From NCBI RefSeq assembly GCF_027111355.2, contig NZ_CP114291.2:744001-808000 (forward strand): a stretch of 64,000 nt of DNA, in the 5' to 3' direction. This DNA is from Flavobacterium eburneipallidum (GTDB lineage: Bacteria > Bacteroidota > Bacteroidia > Flavobacteriales > Flavobacteriaceae). The notes under the pieces are model-generated. The model ran no database searches and was not told where the DNA came from. It saw only the letters and a list, made by a program, of their open reading frames with translations. A program made the translations under genes and the position numbers. This document shows, in pieces, positions 18,255-27,072 of the stretch (positions are counted from its first letter, which is position 1; each line of letters begins with the position of its first letter).

Positions 18255-18294
18255 ATTTTAGACTTTTTAGATAAAAGACGAATAGATAATAGAG

Positions 18295-18328
18295 AAAACC
18301 TGATGATGAAAATTGTCAGGTTTTTTTG
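18295..18328 (+). terminator. Terminator of lepA
   Basis: AAAACCTGA and TCAGGTTTT pair around a 12-nt loop and are followed by a T-run. It also shows that the longer frame starting at 18303 is not the true start of the next gene. Confidence 0.8.
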
Positions 18329-18353
18329 TTTATTTTTACATCAAAAATTAATA

Positions 18354-19064
18354 ATGAAAGAAATTAATCAATTAATAGATAATTTAGAAAATTTAAATAA
18401 TTTGATTTCTGGCGAAATAAATAAACATAATGAAAATGATATTCGGAACGTTACTCTTGATTTAGTTGCAACGCGAATTCAAGATTTTAGAACCTCACTT
18501 ATTTTGAGCAAAAATATCAATAAAAAGTGGCTTTTTGAAAATAACAGCAATGAGCATTATAGTGATATTGAAATTAAAACGTTTATTTCGAATTTTGTAC
18601 ACAATCAAATTGATGCATTTTTTATAAATACTTTTATGTATATAGAAGCACATATTAGATTAATTGCAAAATATTACGAAAATTCAAATAATAAAATTTT
18701 GAATTTTAAAATTTCTCAAACATTTGAAAACTTAACTAATAACAATAAAATTCAATTGTTTGAAAATATCAGCGAAGAAAACAAATTGTTATTCAAATTT
18801 TATCTTTCATTAAGAAATACTATACACACCGGACATTTTCACACTTGGGACTATGATTTTTTTATCATAAATGATAAATCTTCAATTATTGATAAAACTG
18901 AAAAAAAATTAGAACTACATAAAAATAAATATGTTGAAATTAATCCCTTCGAGAAACTTCTATTGATTGAACAAATAATAAAATTAATTTTAAAAATTAA
19001 TTCCAAAATACCAAACAACACAATAATTGAGCATAGTTATGTTGATATTGGATATAATGAATAA
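18354..19064 (+). CDS. Unknown helical protein with HEPN-like motif
   Basis: 236 residues from the ATG at 18354 (MKEINQLIDN), chosen because the earlier in-frame start lies within the lepA terminator. I do not recognise the family. It is predicted almost all helical, rich in Asn, Lys and Ile, and its codons are more A/T-rich than those of lepA or the WYL gene. The segment LSLRNTIHTGHFHTW (about 152-165) has R-N-x-x-H and R-x6-H spacings like those of HEPN-type RNases and related abortive-infection proteins. It is followed after 7 nt by a 40-codon antitoxin-like frame. Probably acquired. Function not assigned. Confidence 0.6.
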   Translation: MKEINQLIDNLENLNNLISGEINKHNENDIRNVTLDLVATRIQDFRTSLILSKNINKKWLFENNSNEHYSDIEIKTFISNFVHNQIDAFFINTFMYIEAHIRLIAKYYENSNNKILNFKISQTFENLTNNNKIQLFENISEENKLLFKFYLSLRNTIHTGHFHTWDYDFFIINDKSSIIDKTEKKLELHKNKYVEINPFEKLLLIEQIIKLILKINSKIPNNTIIEHSYVDIGYNE

Positions 19065-19071
19065 TTAAAAA

Positions 19072-19194
19072 ATGGAGGAAAAAGACAATAAAATTCCCGT
19101 TGAGCATCAACAAATTGTTTTGGAACGAATAGAAAAATCAAAGACGAATCCAGAAAGACTTTTAGATTGGGATGAAGTTTCTAAAAATTTATAA
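19072..19194 (+). CDS. Antitoxin C-terminal-like microprotein
   Basis: 40 codons: MEEKDNKIPVEHQQ, then a helix VLERIEKSKTNPERLLDWDEV and the end SKNL. The E-H-x-x-I-V-x-x-R-I-x-x-x-x-x-N-P-E-R-x-L-D-W-D-E-x-x-K pattern is that of the C-terminal, toxin-binding part of Bacteroidota addiction-module antitoxins, usually about twice as long. No toxin gene follows (the next gene is a WYL regulator). It is either a remnant or a stand-alone toxin-neutralising peptide. Confidence 0.55.
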   Translation: MEEKDNKIPVEHQQIVLERIEKSKTNPERLLDWDEVSKNL

Positions 19195-19244
19195 TTTTTG
19201 AAATGTATCTTTGAGACATTATCCACAAACATTTAACTCATAAA

Positions 19245-20204
19245 ATGCTCGACGAAACCCCAAAACGATTTGACCGCATTGTTGCTATTTTGATCCAATT
19301 GCAATCCAAAAAAATTGTAAAAGCACAGGAATTGGCGAATCGTTTTGATGTCAGCTTGCGGACTATTTATCGTGACATTCGTACTTTGGAAGCTTCAGGA
19401 GTTCCTATTTACAGTGAAGCTGGCGTTGGTTATGCCTTAATGGACGGCTACCGATTACCGCCTGTAATGTTTACCCGAGAGGAAGCCAGCAGTTTTATTG
19501 CTGCAGAAAAATTAATGCAGAAATTCACTGATGCGACTCTAGGAAATCATTATGCTTCGGCGATGTACAAACTAAAAGCTGTACTTCGAAGCGATGATAA
19601 AGATTGGGTTTCCAGCATTGAATCGAGCGTTTTGATGCAATCTTCCGAAAAGCTTTTCAATGATAAATCACCGAATACTTTGTCCACTCTTTTTGAAAGT
19701 ATAGCCGAAAAAACACAAGTTATTCTTTCGTATGAAGCGATTCAATCGGATGGAATTACGGTGCGAAATATTGAACCTGTTGGGGTTTTTCACGACAACA
19801 ACAATTGGTATATGTTGGGTTATTGCCATTTACGAAAAGATTATCGACAATTTCGAGCAGATCGGGTTCACGGAATTGAAAAAACGGAAATTCCTTTCTC
19901 TATAGAACACGATGCTTTGGAAACTTATTTGGATAAAAACAAAAATGTTCCAACAACCAAAATCCGGATTCTAGTAGATAAAAAAATTGCCAACTATCTG
20001 GCATACGAACGAAAATACCACGGCTTTGTTTCTGAAAAAATAATAGACGACAAAATCGAAATGACTTTTATGTCTTGTGATACACTGGAAGGATTTTCGC
20101 GCTGGTATCTGATGTTTGGAGATTACGCCACCATATTGGAACCTGAAAGTTTAAAAACCAGAATTCTGGAATTATTAGAAATAAACAAACAACGACTTTT
20201 ATAA
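19245..20204 (+). CDS. HTH/WYL-domain transcriptional regulator
   Basis: 319 residues. An N-terminal winged helix-turn-helix (KAQELANRFDVSLRTIYRDIRTLEASGVPI, about 25-55) is followed by the SEAGVGYALMDGYRLPPVMFT linker and a WYL domain (NNWYMLGYCHLRKDYRQFRADRV), then a C-terminal WCX part. YafY/DeoR-like regulators of this type bind DNA and sense nucleotides or DNA damage. The DinB gene downstream on the other strand is a frequent neighbour. Confidence 0.92.
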   Translation: MLDETPKRFDRIVAILIQLQSKKIVKAQELANRFDVSLRTIYRDIRTLEASGVPIYSEAGVGYALMDGYRLPPVMFTREEASSFIAAEKLMQKFTDATLGNHYASAMYKLKAVLRSDDKDWVSSIESSVLMQSSEKLFNDKSPNTLSTLFESIAEKTQVILSYEAIQSDGITVRNIEPVGVFHDNNNWYMLGYCHLRKDYRQFRADRVHGIEKTEIPFSIEHDALETYLDKNKNVPTTKIRILVDKKIANYLAYERKYHGFVSEKIIDDKIEMTFMSCDTLEGFSRWYLMFGDYATILEPESLKTRILELLEINKQRLL

Positions 20205-20224
20205 AACATTGTTTCTATTTATAA

Positions 20225-20275
20225 ACCATTAAGACATTAAGTTTTTATACTTAATTTTCTTAATGTCTTAATGGT
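20225..20275. terminator. Perfect 17-bp hairpin after the WYL gene
   Basis: ACCATTAAGACATTAAG (20225-20241) pairs perfectly with 20259-20275 around a 17-nt loop. There is no long T-run. It probably acts as an end or stability element for the WYL transcript and lies beside the nested palindrome at 20286. Confidence 0.6.
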
Positions 20276-20285
20276 AAATTCAAAC

Positions 20286-20476
20286 CCGTTGGGTGTAATT
20301 TCATTTAGTTTTTTTAACACATAGAAACATAGTTTTTATTAACTTTAAAGTCGTTTCACTTTATTAAAGAATCATAGCTATGTGTACCGATAAATCGGCT
20401 ATATAACTCTTTTTTCTATGATTCTATGCGTTTCAAATTTTACAATTTCTAAAGATTTAATAATTACACCCAACGG
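20286..20476. repeat. Nested palindromic element, copy 1
   Basis: Perfect 15-bp terminal inverted repeats: CCGTTGGGTGTAATT (20286-20300) and its complement (20462-20476). Inside is a second inverted pair (AACACATAGAAACATAG and CTATGATTCTATGCGTT), then a CATAGCTATG palindrome and a tip hairpin CCGAT-AA-ATCGG. It fills the space between the convergent WYL and DinB genes. Copies at 34807 and 60617. Confidence 0.88.
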
Positions 20477-20490
20477 CTTAAATTCAAATG

Positions 20491-20973
20491 TTATCTTTCC
20501 CAGAAAAAAGGAGGTGTAATTCCTAACGCACGCAAATACACATATCCCTGACCTCGATGATGTACTTCGTTATCAATGAAATATAGAATATTATGAATAA
20601 TCGGGAATTCGTATTGACCAAACAAATTAAAGGTTTCGTTAAAATCTTCTATTGTTAATTTCTCCCAATGCTGATTGATTTCTGCTGTAGCTTCATCCCA
20701 TTTCTCTAGGTATTGCGCTTTGAAAATCAATTTTTCTGCTCTTTCTTCATTATAAGGCTGAATTTCTCGATTTACAATCCCTTTCAAAGCAGGTGCGCCA
20801 ATAGCCAGAAGTTCATCTATCAATTTTGCAAAAGGACGCATCCCGCCAATGGAGAATTCAAAGAAATCTTTTTCAGGAAATGATTCAATTACACGACGGG
20901 TTAAGGCGCGATGCCCTTGCCAGTGTTTCAATAAATCTTCAGGAGTAATAACTTGTTGCGCTAATGTTTTCAT
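20491..20973 (-). CDS. DinB-family protein
   Basis: 160 residues forming the four-helix DinB/YfiT pattern. Metal-ligand histidines are expected in LLKHWQGHRAL (about 15-24) and DNEVHHRGQGYVYLRALGI near the end, where HHRGQ is the clear family motif. Many members are metal-dependent thiol-transfer or stress proteins; the substrate here is unknown. It converges with the WYL regulator, which may control it. Confidence 0.88.
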   Translation of the reverse strand: MKTLAQQVITPEDLLKHWQGHRALTRRVIESFPEKDFFEFSIGGMRPFAKLIDELLAIGAPALKGIVNREIQPYNEERAEKLIFKAQYLEKWDEATAEINQHWEKLTIEDFNETFNLFGQYEFPIIHNILYFIDNEVHHRGQGYVYLRALGITPPFFWER

Positions 20974-21044
20974 AATTTTAAAGTTTTTATTTTTATTTCT
21001 TCAAAAGTAGATACAGCTGGTGACAACAGTTTGTCAGTAGTATT

Positions 21045-21977
21045 TTATTTATTTTGCAACCACCCAAATAGTCGTTTTGCATCCTCCAGTTTAAACAATT
21101 GGGTTCCTTCGTTCATCGTGGCTGCAGATCCACAGGAAACACCCCATTGCACGACTTCTTTCAGACTTTTGTTTTGGGATAATGCCCAGGTCATTGCGCC
21201 AACCATACTATCGCCAGCTCCAACGGTGCTTTTCTTGGCTACATTCGGCGCCGAAACAAACTCGGTTTGAGTTGCTGTTACCAAAACTGCTCCTTGTGGA
21301 CCAAGCGAAACAACAATAATTTCGGCACTGCCTTTTTCGATTAAGGTTTGTGCGGCGTGAACCACTTCATCTATTTCTAATTTTTCGACCCCAATTAATT
21401 TGGCCAATTCCCCGACATTCGGTTTTATTAAATAAACGCCAGTTTCCAAGATCTTTTGCAAGGCTTCTCCCGAAGTATCTACAATTACTTTCGAACCTAA
21501 TTTTTTTGCTAAATCGGCAATGTTTTTATAATAATCCGTTGGCAAACCTTCGTTCAAACTGCCACTCAATACCAAGAATTTGGGTTTCAACTCTTGAATA
21601 GTTTGAATAATTTTTTTTTGTTCTTCATCAGAAATTGCAGAACCCGAAAAACCAAAACGATATTGCGAATTGGTATTATCGTCAACAGCAACGAAACTTT
21701 CTCTTGTCCAATTTTTGGTTTTGATGGCTTCGAAATCTATATTTTCTTTTTGAACTAATCCTTCCAACATCGACCCAATTGGACCGCCAGAAGTAAAAAC
21801 ACAAAAGGACTCTCCTTCCAATCTGGCAATAGCTTTGGAAACATTGATTCCGCCACCGCCAGCATCATAACGAGGCTCCTCGCAACGAATTTTTTGTTCA
21901 GGAATTAATCCTTTGAAATGAGCTGTTTTGTCTAAAGCTGGATTTACGGTAATGGTAACAATATCGAATGGTTTCAT
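21045..21977 (-). CDS. PfkB-type 1-phosphofructokinase / hexose-phosphate kinase
   Basis: The ATG at 21977 (MKPFDIVTITVNPALDKTA) is chosen; the longer frame from 22145 would overlap thiL. 310 residues. Motifs: GGGGINVSKAIARLEG near the N-terminus and the anion-hole signature STVGAGDSMVGAMTW near the C-terminus. The N-P-A-x-D start is that of 1-phosphofructokinases and tagatose-6-phosphate kinases, acting on a sugar phosphate with ATP in glycolytic sugar use. No PTS gene is nearby, so the substrate is open. It is divergent from thiL. Confidence 0.9.
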   Translation of the reverse strand: MKPFDIVTITVNPALDKTAHFKGLIPEQKIRCEEPRYDAGGGGINVSKAIARLEGESFCVFTSGGPIGSMLEGLVQKENIDFEAIKTKNWTRESFVAVDDNTNSQYRFGFSGSAISDEEQKKIIQTIQELKPKFLVLSGSLNEGLPTDYYKNIADLAKKLGSKVIVDTSGEALQKILETGVYLIKPNVGELAKLIGVEKLEIDEVVHAAQTLIEKGSAEIIVVSLGPQGAVLVTATQTEFVSAPNVAKKSTVGAGDSMVGAMTWALSQNKSLKEVVQWGVSCGSAATMNEGTQLFKLEDAKRLFGWLQNK

Positions 21978-22073
21978 TTTCTGTTTTTTTTTTGAATGGC
22001 ATAAATTTAAGGATAAATAAAATGACAGAATCGAAACTGTTTTTTTATTTCTCAAAAAGCCTTCTGTTCTTTG

Positions 22074-22081
22074 TACCTTTG
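22074..22081 (+). promoter_or_regulatory. Candidate -7 box of thiL (TACCTTTG)
   Basis: TAnnTTTG match 22 nt before the thiL ATG. The -33 element is not obvious. Confidence 0.45.
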
Positions 22082-22103
22082 CAACTTTAAAATATAAATC
22101 ACA

Positions 22104-23156
22104 ATGATCGAAGATAAAACTCCACAAAGAACCAGTATTGCTCAATTAGGCGAATTTGGTTTGATAGACCACTTGACTAAAAACTTTGAAATCAATCAAA
22201 CTTCCACATTAAAAGGAATTGGAGATGATGCAGCCGTTTTGGATTTCAAGGACAAAAAAACCGTTATTTCAACTGATTTATTGATTGAAGGCGTTCATTT
22301 TGATTTGGCTTATATGCCTTTGAGGCATTTGGGTTACAAAGCAGTTGTGGTCAATGTTTCTGACATTTGTGCGATGAATGCCAGAGCGACTCAAATCTTG
22401 GTTTCAATTGCGGTTTCTAATCGTTTTCCTTTGGAAGCTTTAGAAGAATTATTCGACGGAATTACGCTTGCTGCCAATGAATACAAAGTGGACGTAATCG
22501 GTGGCGATACCACTTCATCTCAAAAAGGAATGATTATCAGTATTACCGTTATTGGCGAAGCCGAAGAGAACGAAATTGTGTATAGAAACGGTGCTGGTCA
22601 GACTGATTTATTGGTGGTAACAGGCGATCTTGGTGCTGCTTATATGGGGTTGCAAGTTCTCGAAAGAGAGAAACAAGTATTTCAGGTAAACCCAAATTCG
22701 CAACCTGATTTAGATGCTTATACGTATTTAATCGAACGTCAATTGAAGCCAGAAGCTCGTAAAGACGTACGTACTTTATTGCACGCATTGGAAATAAAAC
22801 CAACAGCAATGATTGATATTTCGGATGGATTGTCTTCTGAAATTATGCACATTTGCAAAAAATCCAAAGTGGGTTGTAATTTGTATGAAGACAAATTGCC
22901 ATTGGATCCGCAATTTATGAATGTTTGCGAAGAATTCGACTTGGATGCCACAACGGTAGCCATTAACGGTGGCGAGGATTATGAATTGCTTTTCACTATC
23001 AAAATGGAAGATTTTGAGAAGATTAAAGGAAATCCAAACTTCACGATTATTGGTCACATGACCCAAGAAAGCGAAGGAATTCATTTGGTAACCCGAGCCA
23101 ATACTCGAATTCCGCTAAAAGCTCGAGGCTGGAATGCTTTGAGCGAGGAAGAATAA
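22104..23156 (+). CDS. thiL: Thiamine-monophosphate kinase
   Basis: 350 residues of PurM/AIR-synthase fold. Motifs: GIGDDAAVLD, STDLLIEGVHFD, VVVNVSDICAMNARA, VIGGDTTSS, MIDISDGLSSEIMHI and INGGEDYELLFTI, in family order. It phosphorylates thiamine phosphate to thiamine diphosphate with ATP. No TPP riboswitch is visible in the short leader. It ends at a strong terminator. Confidence 0.97.
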   Translation: MIEDKTPQRTSIAQLGEFGLIDHLTKNFEINQTSTLKGIGDDAAVLDFKDKKTVISTDLLIEGVHFDLAYMPLRHLGYKAVVVNVSDICAMNARATQILVSIAVSNRFPLEALEELFDGITLAANEYKVDVIGGDTTSSQKGMIISITVIGEAEENEIVYRNGAGQTDLLVVTGDLGAAYMGLQVLEREKQVFQVNPNSQPDLDAYTYLIERQLKPEARKDVRTLLHALEIKPTAMIDISDGLSSEIMHICKKSKVGCNLYEDKLPLDPQFMNVCEEFDLDATTVAINGGEDYELLFTIKMEDFEKIKGNPNFTIIGHMTQESEGIHLVTRANTRIPLKARGWNALSEEE

Positions 23157-23181
23157 ATTTTAAATACAAAGCTTAAATAGT

Positions 23182-23216
23182 AAAAAACGACATTTTTAAA
23201 GTGTCGTTTTTTTTTT
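23182..23216 (+). terminator. Terminator of thiL
   Basis: AAAAAACGACA and TGTCGTTTTTT form an 11-bp stem around 9 nt, followed by further T residues. Confidence 0.92.
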
Positions 23217-23373
23217 GCATAATGCTAAAAAATACCAATTATTTTTTATTGCATTCTAACACTTCACAGGAATCTGTTGTGTTTTCAACAGGAAAACCAG
23301 CAATTTAACAGACTTTATTAGCGAAAACCAATCAAATCATCGCAATTGGGGGAAATAATTTAAAAAATACTTT

Positions 23374-23413
23374 GGAAACTATTTTGGTATTCAAAGTTTC
23401 CGTTTTATATTTG
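23374..23413 (+). promoter_or_regulatory. Promoter of the YceI gene with an inverted repeat over the -33 box
   Basis: TTTG (23383-23386), 19 nt, TATATTTG (23406-23413). The pair GGAAACT (23374-23380) and AGTTTCC (23395-23401) brackets the -33 box, an arrangement expected of an operator. About 50 nt of leader follow. Confidence 0.65.
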
Positions 23414-23464
23414 CACCATAAATTTTAACACAAAAAGTCTTTTTAACATAAAATTCAACCAACT

Positions 23465-23959
23465 ATGACAACAAAATGGGCTATTGATGCAAACCAATCG
23501 GATGTGTTAATCAAAGTAAAAGATGCTACAATTACGTATTTAGGTGGCGAAACCAATCAATTCAATGGTTTTGTGTCTATGGATGAAGATGAAGTTGAAG
23601 ACGCATCGGTAGAATTTTTATTAGACAGTAACACATTTCCTTCTCAAAAAAGAGATTCAAAAAACAATCCTAAAAAGCCTTTGATTCGTTTCAAATCGAC
23701 TTCGTTTCAAAAAATTAAAAATAACATCAATTTCTTGAAAGGTTATTTAACGATAAAAGATGTTACCAAAATGGTGGAATTGGATGCTGAATTTATTGGC
23801 ATCAACAATTACAACGGAAGTCGTAAAGCTGCTTTTGAAATAAAAGGCGACATTAATAGAAATGACTTTGGATTGGATAAAAATTTCAATAATTCGAATG
23901 AAAAATTTGGATTAGGAAAAAATCTAAAACTAGTGGCTAATTTGGAGTTTTCAATCTAA
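23465..23959 (+). CDS. YceI-family protein
   Basis: 164 residues of lipocalin-like beta-barrel pattern: KWAIDANQSDVLIKVKDATI, FNGFVSMDEDEVEDASVEFLLDSNTF, LIRFKSTSF, LKGYLTIKDVTKMVELDAEF, FEIKGDINRNDFGL, all typical of YceI. The family binds isoprenoid-type lipids. No signal peptide is visible, so it appears cytoplasmic, as in many Flavobacterial members. Single gene with its own promoter. Confidence 0.9.
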   Translation: MTTKWAIDANQSDVLIKVKDATITYLGGETNQFNGFVSMDEDEVEDASVEFLLDSNTFPSQKRDSKNNPKKPLIRFKSTSFQKIKNNINFLKGYLTIKDVTKMVELDAEFIGINNYNGSRKAAFEIKGDINRNDFGLDKNFNNSNEKFGLGKNLKLVANLEFSI

Positions 23960-24063
23960 AGAAGTTAAGTTATTGTAAACATCTTGGAAACCAATTTTTA
24001 GTTAAAATCTTCCAACTTACTTTTACATCAATAAAGGCGCTGAAGTTAATTCAGTAAAAAAAA

Positions 24064-24660
24064 ATGAAAGAAAAAATTATAGCAAAAGCAGGCGAAATGT
24101 TTTTAAAACTTGGTTTTAAAAGTATTACTATGGATGACATCGCAGGCGAAATGTGTATTTCAAAAAAAACGATTTACAAATATTTTTGCAACAAAGAAAT
24201 TCTAGTTGAAGAGAGTGTGCAATTGCTTCATAAAGAAGTGCATAAGCTAATAGAAGAAGCTATATCTAAAAACTTCAATGCTATTGCTGAAAATTTTGAA
24301 ATCAGACGCATGTTTGCCGAGATGTTTAAATCTTCGGATACTTCTCCTATTTATCAATTAAAAAAGCATTATCCAGAAATATATCATAATGCTTTAAAAT
24401 TTCAAATTGAAGAATGTGAATTTTGTTTTAGACAAAATATCGAAAAAGGAATTGAACAAAAACTATATCGAAGTGATTTGAATGTAGAGGTTTATGTTAA
24501 ATTCTACTATTATTTGATTTTTAGTATCAACGAAAACACACCTTCAGAGGCGGAAGCTGAAACACTAGAATTTGAAGCTTTAGAATACCACACCCGAGCT
24601 ATGGCTACAGCTGATGGAATAATCGAACTCGAAAAACAATTAAAAAACGTTAATATATAA
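24064..24660 (+). CDS. TetR/AcrR-family regulator of the efflux operon
   Basis: 198 residues. The N-terminal helix-turn-helix is AGEMFLKLGFKSITMDDIAGEMCISKKTIYKYFCNKEIL (about 8-46), the TetR signature; the C-terminal part is a variable ligand-binding domain. It is the first gene of a tight run (3 nt to the TolC gene), so it very likely regulates its own operon in response to a pump substrate. Confidence 0.92.
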   Translation: MKEKIIAKAGEMFLKLGFKSITMDDIAGEMCISKKTIYKYFCNKEILVEESVQLLHKEVHKLIEEAISKNFNAIAENFEIRRMFAEMFKSSDTSPIYQLKKHYPEIYHNALKFQIEECEFCFRQNIEKGIEQKLYRSDLNVEVYVKFYYYLIFSINENTPSEAEAETLEFEALEYHTRAMATADGIIELEKQLKNVNI

Positions 24661-24663
24661 TCA

Positions 24664-26001
24664 ATGAAAAAAATAATTCTAATACTATTGTGTTCTCTTG
24701 GTTGGACTACCAATGCACAAGTTAAAACCCTAACCTTGAAAGAAGCCATAACCTATGCGCTAGAAAACAAGGCCGATGCAAAAAAAGCAAAGTTAGATGT
24801 AGAAAATAGTGAATACCAAATTCAGGAAGTTCGCTCTAGAGCTTTGCCACAAATTACGGCTAATGGAAGCTTAAATTACAATCCTGTTTTGCAAACTACA
24901 GTAATTGATGGAGCTGCTTTTGGTACGCCAGGAACTACAATCCAAGCTGCTTTTGGACAAAAATGGAATTCAGTTGCAGGAGTTTCTTTAAATCAAGCTT
25001 TGTATGATCAATCGGTTTTTATTGGATTGAAAGCATCAAAGTCAACTAGAGAGTTTTACCAAATCAATGCGCAATTGACCGAAGAACAGCTTATAGAAAA
25101 AGTAGCTAATGCTTATTATCAGGTGTATGTTACTCGCCAAAACTTAAATGTTTTAGATAACAATTTAAAAAACACTACTAAAGTTAAGGATATTATCAAA
25201 GGGCAATTTGATAACGGTTTGGCAAAAAAAATTGATTTAGATCGAACTTTAGTTCGTGTTTCGAACATCAACACACAACGCCAGCAAACTATTAATGCTA
25301 TAGCTCTTCAGGAGAATTCCTTAAAATTTTTGATGGGAATGCCTATAGAAACGACTATTTCAATTCCAGAAACTGAATTTGAAGTAACTCCAGAAGCACT
25401 TTCTGCCAAACCAGATACAACCACAAGATCAGAATATGCACTGCTAAAAAAGAACGAACAACTTTTAGAGTATCAAAAAAAATCAGTTCAAGCGGGCTAT
25501 TATCCAACACTTTCTTTAACAGGAAGCTATAATTATATAGGACAAGGACCAGAAATGCCTTGGTTCAAAAAACCATCCGACGGAGTGTATTGGTCTGATT
25601 TTGCTTCAGTTGGTTTGAATTTGCAAGTTCCTATTTTCAGTGGATTTGGAACACGAGCCAAAGTTCGTCAAGCGGATAATAAATTAAAATCGATAAAAGT
25701 AGATTTAGAGGAAACGAAATTGGCTCTCGATTTAGAATTTGAAAATGCTAAAACTCAAATTGACAATAGCCTTATTTCCATCAATAATCAAAAGCAAAAT
25801 GCACAATTGGCACAAGAAGTTTTGACTAATACCAATAATAATTACATTCAAGGATTGGCTTCTTTAACTGATTTGTTGGATGCTGAAAACGAATTGGTAG
25901 CCGCTCAAAACAATTACACCACTTCTTTACTACAATACAAATTAGCTGAAATAGCATTAATCAAATCCAAAGGACAACTTAAATCACTTATAAACAAATA
26001 A
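24664..26001 (+). CDS. TolC-family outer-membrane efflux protein
   Basis: 445 residues with a signal ending WTTNAQ. It has two related halves with long helical segments and the motifs LTLKEAITYALENKADAKKAKLDVE, LPQITANGSLNYNP and, in the second half, YYPTLSLTGSYNY and GLASLTDLLDAENELVAAQNNYTTSLLQYKLAEI. It forms the trimeric exit duct across the outer membrane. It lies between the TetR regulator and the adaptor (5 nt). Confidence 0.95.
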   Translation: MKKIILILLCSLGWTTNAQVKTLTLKEAITYALENKADAKKAKLDVENSEYQIQEVRSRALPQITANGSLNYNPVLQTTVIDGAAFGTPGTTIQAAFGQKWNSVAGVSLNQALYDQSVFIGLKASKSTREFYQINAQLTEEQLIEKVANAYYQVYVTRQNLNVLDNNLKNTTKVKDIIKGQFDNGLAKKIDLDRTLVRVSNINTQRQQTINAIALQENSLKFLMGMPIETTISIPETEFEVTPEALSAKPDTTTRSEYALLKKNEQLLEYQKKSVQAGYYPTLSLTGSYNYIGQGPEMPWFKKPSDGVYWSDFASVGLNLQVPIFSGFGTRAKVRQADNKLKSIKVDLEETKLALDLEFENAKTQIDNSLISINNQKQNAQLAQEVLTNTNNNYIQGLASLTDLLDAENELVAAQNNYTTSLLQYKLAEIALIKSKGQLKSLINK

Positions 26002-26006
26002 CGAAT

Positions 26007-27071
26007 ATGAAAAAAATTATAACAACCGTACTAATAATTGTTGCCTCATTGGCAGTAATTGGATATATTTTGACGAGTAACAAAGCCGAGAACAAAGCGA
26101 AGACTGATATTGTTGCCGAAAAAAATGCAACAGTTTCTGTAAAAGTAGCTCCAGTAAAAACAGAAGAAATTGTGTTGGATTTCGTAGCAAACGGAAGCTT
26201 TGAACCTATCCAAGAATTGACTTTTTGTGCAGAAAAATCAGGAAAGGTAATCAGCGTTTTAGTAAAAGAAGGCGATTATGTAAGCGTAGGTCAAACATTA
26301 GCAACTGTAAGAGGCGATGTAATTGATGTAAATGCTCAAACGGCAAATGCAGTTTATCAAAATTCAAAATCAGATTATGCTCGTTATGAAAACGCATTCA
26401 AATCAGGTGGAGTGACCAAACAACAATTAGATCAAGCCAAATTAGCTTTGACTAATGCTGAAGCCAACTTAAAACAAGCCAGAATCAATGTAGGAGATAC
26501 TCGAATCAAAGCACCAATCAAAGGTTTTATCAACAAAAGATACATCGAACCAGGATCTATTTTGACTGGAATGCCAGCTACTTCATTATTCGATATTGTG
26601 AATGTTTCTAAATTGAAATTGAATGTTACTGTTGACGAAAGTCAAGTAGCTAGCTTGAAAAAAGGAAATACAGTAAATGTTACTTCAAGCGTATTTCCTG
26701 ATAAAACATTTTCTGGAAAAATCACTTTTGTTGCTGCTAAAGCGGATGCAACATTAAACTTTCCGGTAGAAATTGAAATCGCTAACAACTCGGACAATAG
26801 CCTAAAAGCGGGAATGTACGGAACGGCTAATTTTGGTTCGAAACAAAAGAAATTGTTGAAAGTAGTTCCAAGAAATGCTTTCGTAGGAAGTGTAAGTGCT
26901 AACGAAGTTTTTGTTGTAGAAAACGGAACTGCTAAATTGAAAAAAGTAACTGCTGGAAGAATTCTAGGCGATCAAGTAGAAATTGTTGACGGATTAGACG
27001 AAGGTGATACAGTAATTATTACAGGGCAAATTAACCTACAAAATGGTAATGCAGTAGAAATTATTAAATAA
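26007..27071 (+). CDS. RND efflux periplasmic adaptor (MFP)
   Basis: 354 residues with an N-terminal membrane anchor (about 5-22). The lipoyl-like halves are GKVISVLVKEGDYVSVGQTLATV and NVGDTRIKAPIKGFINKRYIEPGSIL, separated by a helical hairpin; beta-barrel and membrane-proximal domains follow (VNVTSSVFPDKTFSGKITFV, VEIVDGLDEGDTVIITGQINLQNGNAVEI). It joins the RND pump to the TolC-type channel. Confidence 0.95.
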   Translation: MKKIITTVLIIVASLAVIGYILTSNKAENKAKTDIVAEKNATVSVKVAPVKTEEIVLDFVANGSFEPIQELTFCAEKSGKVISVLVKEGDYVSVGQTLATVRGDVIDVNAQTANAVYQNSKSDYARYENAFKSGGVTKQQLDQAKLALTNAEANLKQARINVGDTRIKAPIKGFINKRYIEPGSILTGMPATSLFDIVNVSKLKLNVTVDESQVASLKKGNTVNVTSSVFPDKTFSGKITFVAAKADATLNFPVEIEIANNSDNSLKAGMYGTANFGSKQKKLLKVVPRNAFVGSVSANEVFVVENGTAKLKKVTAGRILGDQVEIVDGLDEGDTVIITGQINLQNGNAVEIIK

Positions 27072-27072
27072 A

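Noticed and set aside
18255..18294. Another 7-bp-unit element after lepA
   Set aside because: TAGATTT-like pieces occur but the 7-bp phase breaks after two or three units and there is no facing arm.
18303..18353. Earlier start for the HEPN-like protein
   Set aside because: This segment is the lepA terminator hairpin and T-run; the ATG at 18354 is more likely.
21978..22145. Longer PfkB-type kinase starting at 22145
   Set aside because: It would overlap thiL and its promoter region and adds residues foreign to the family.
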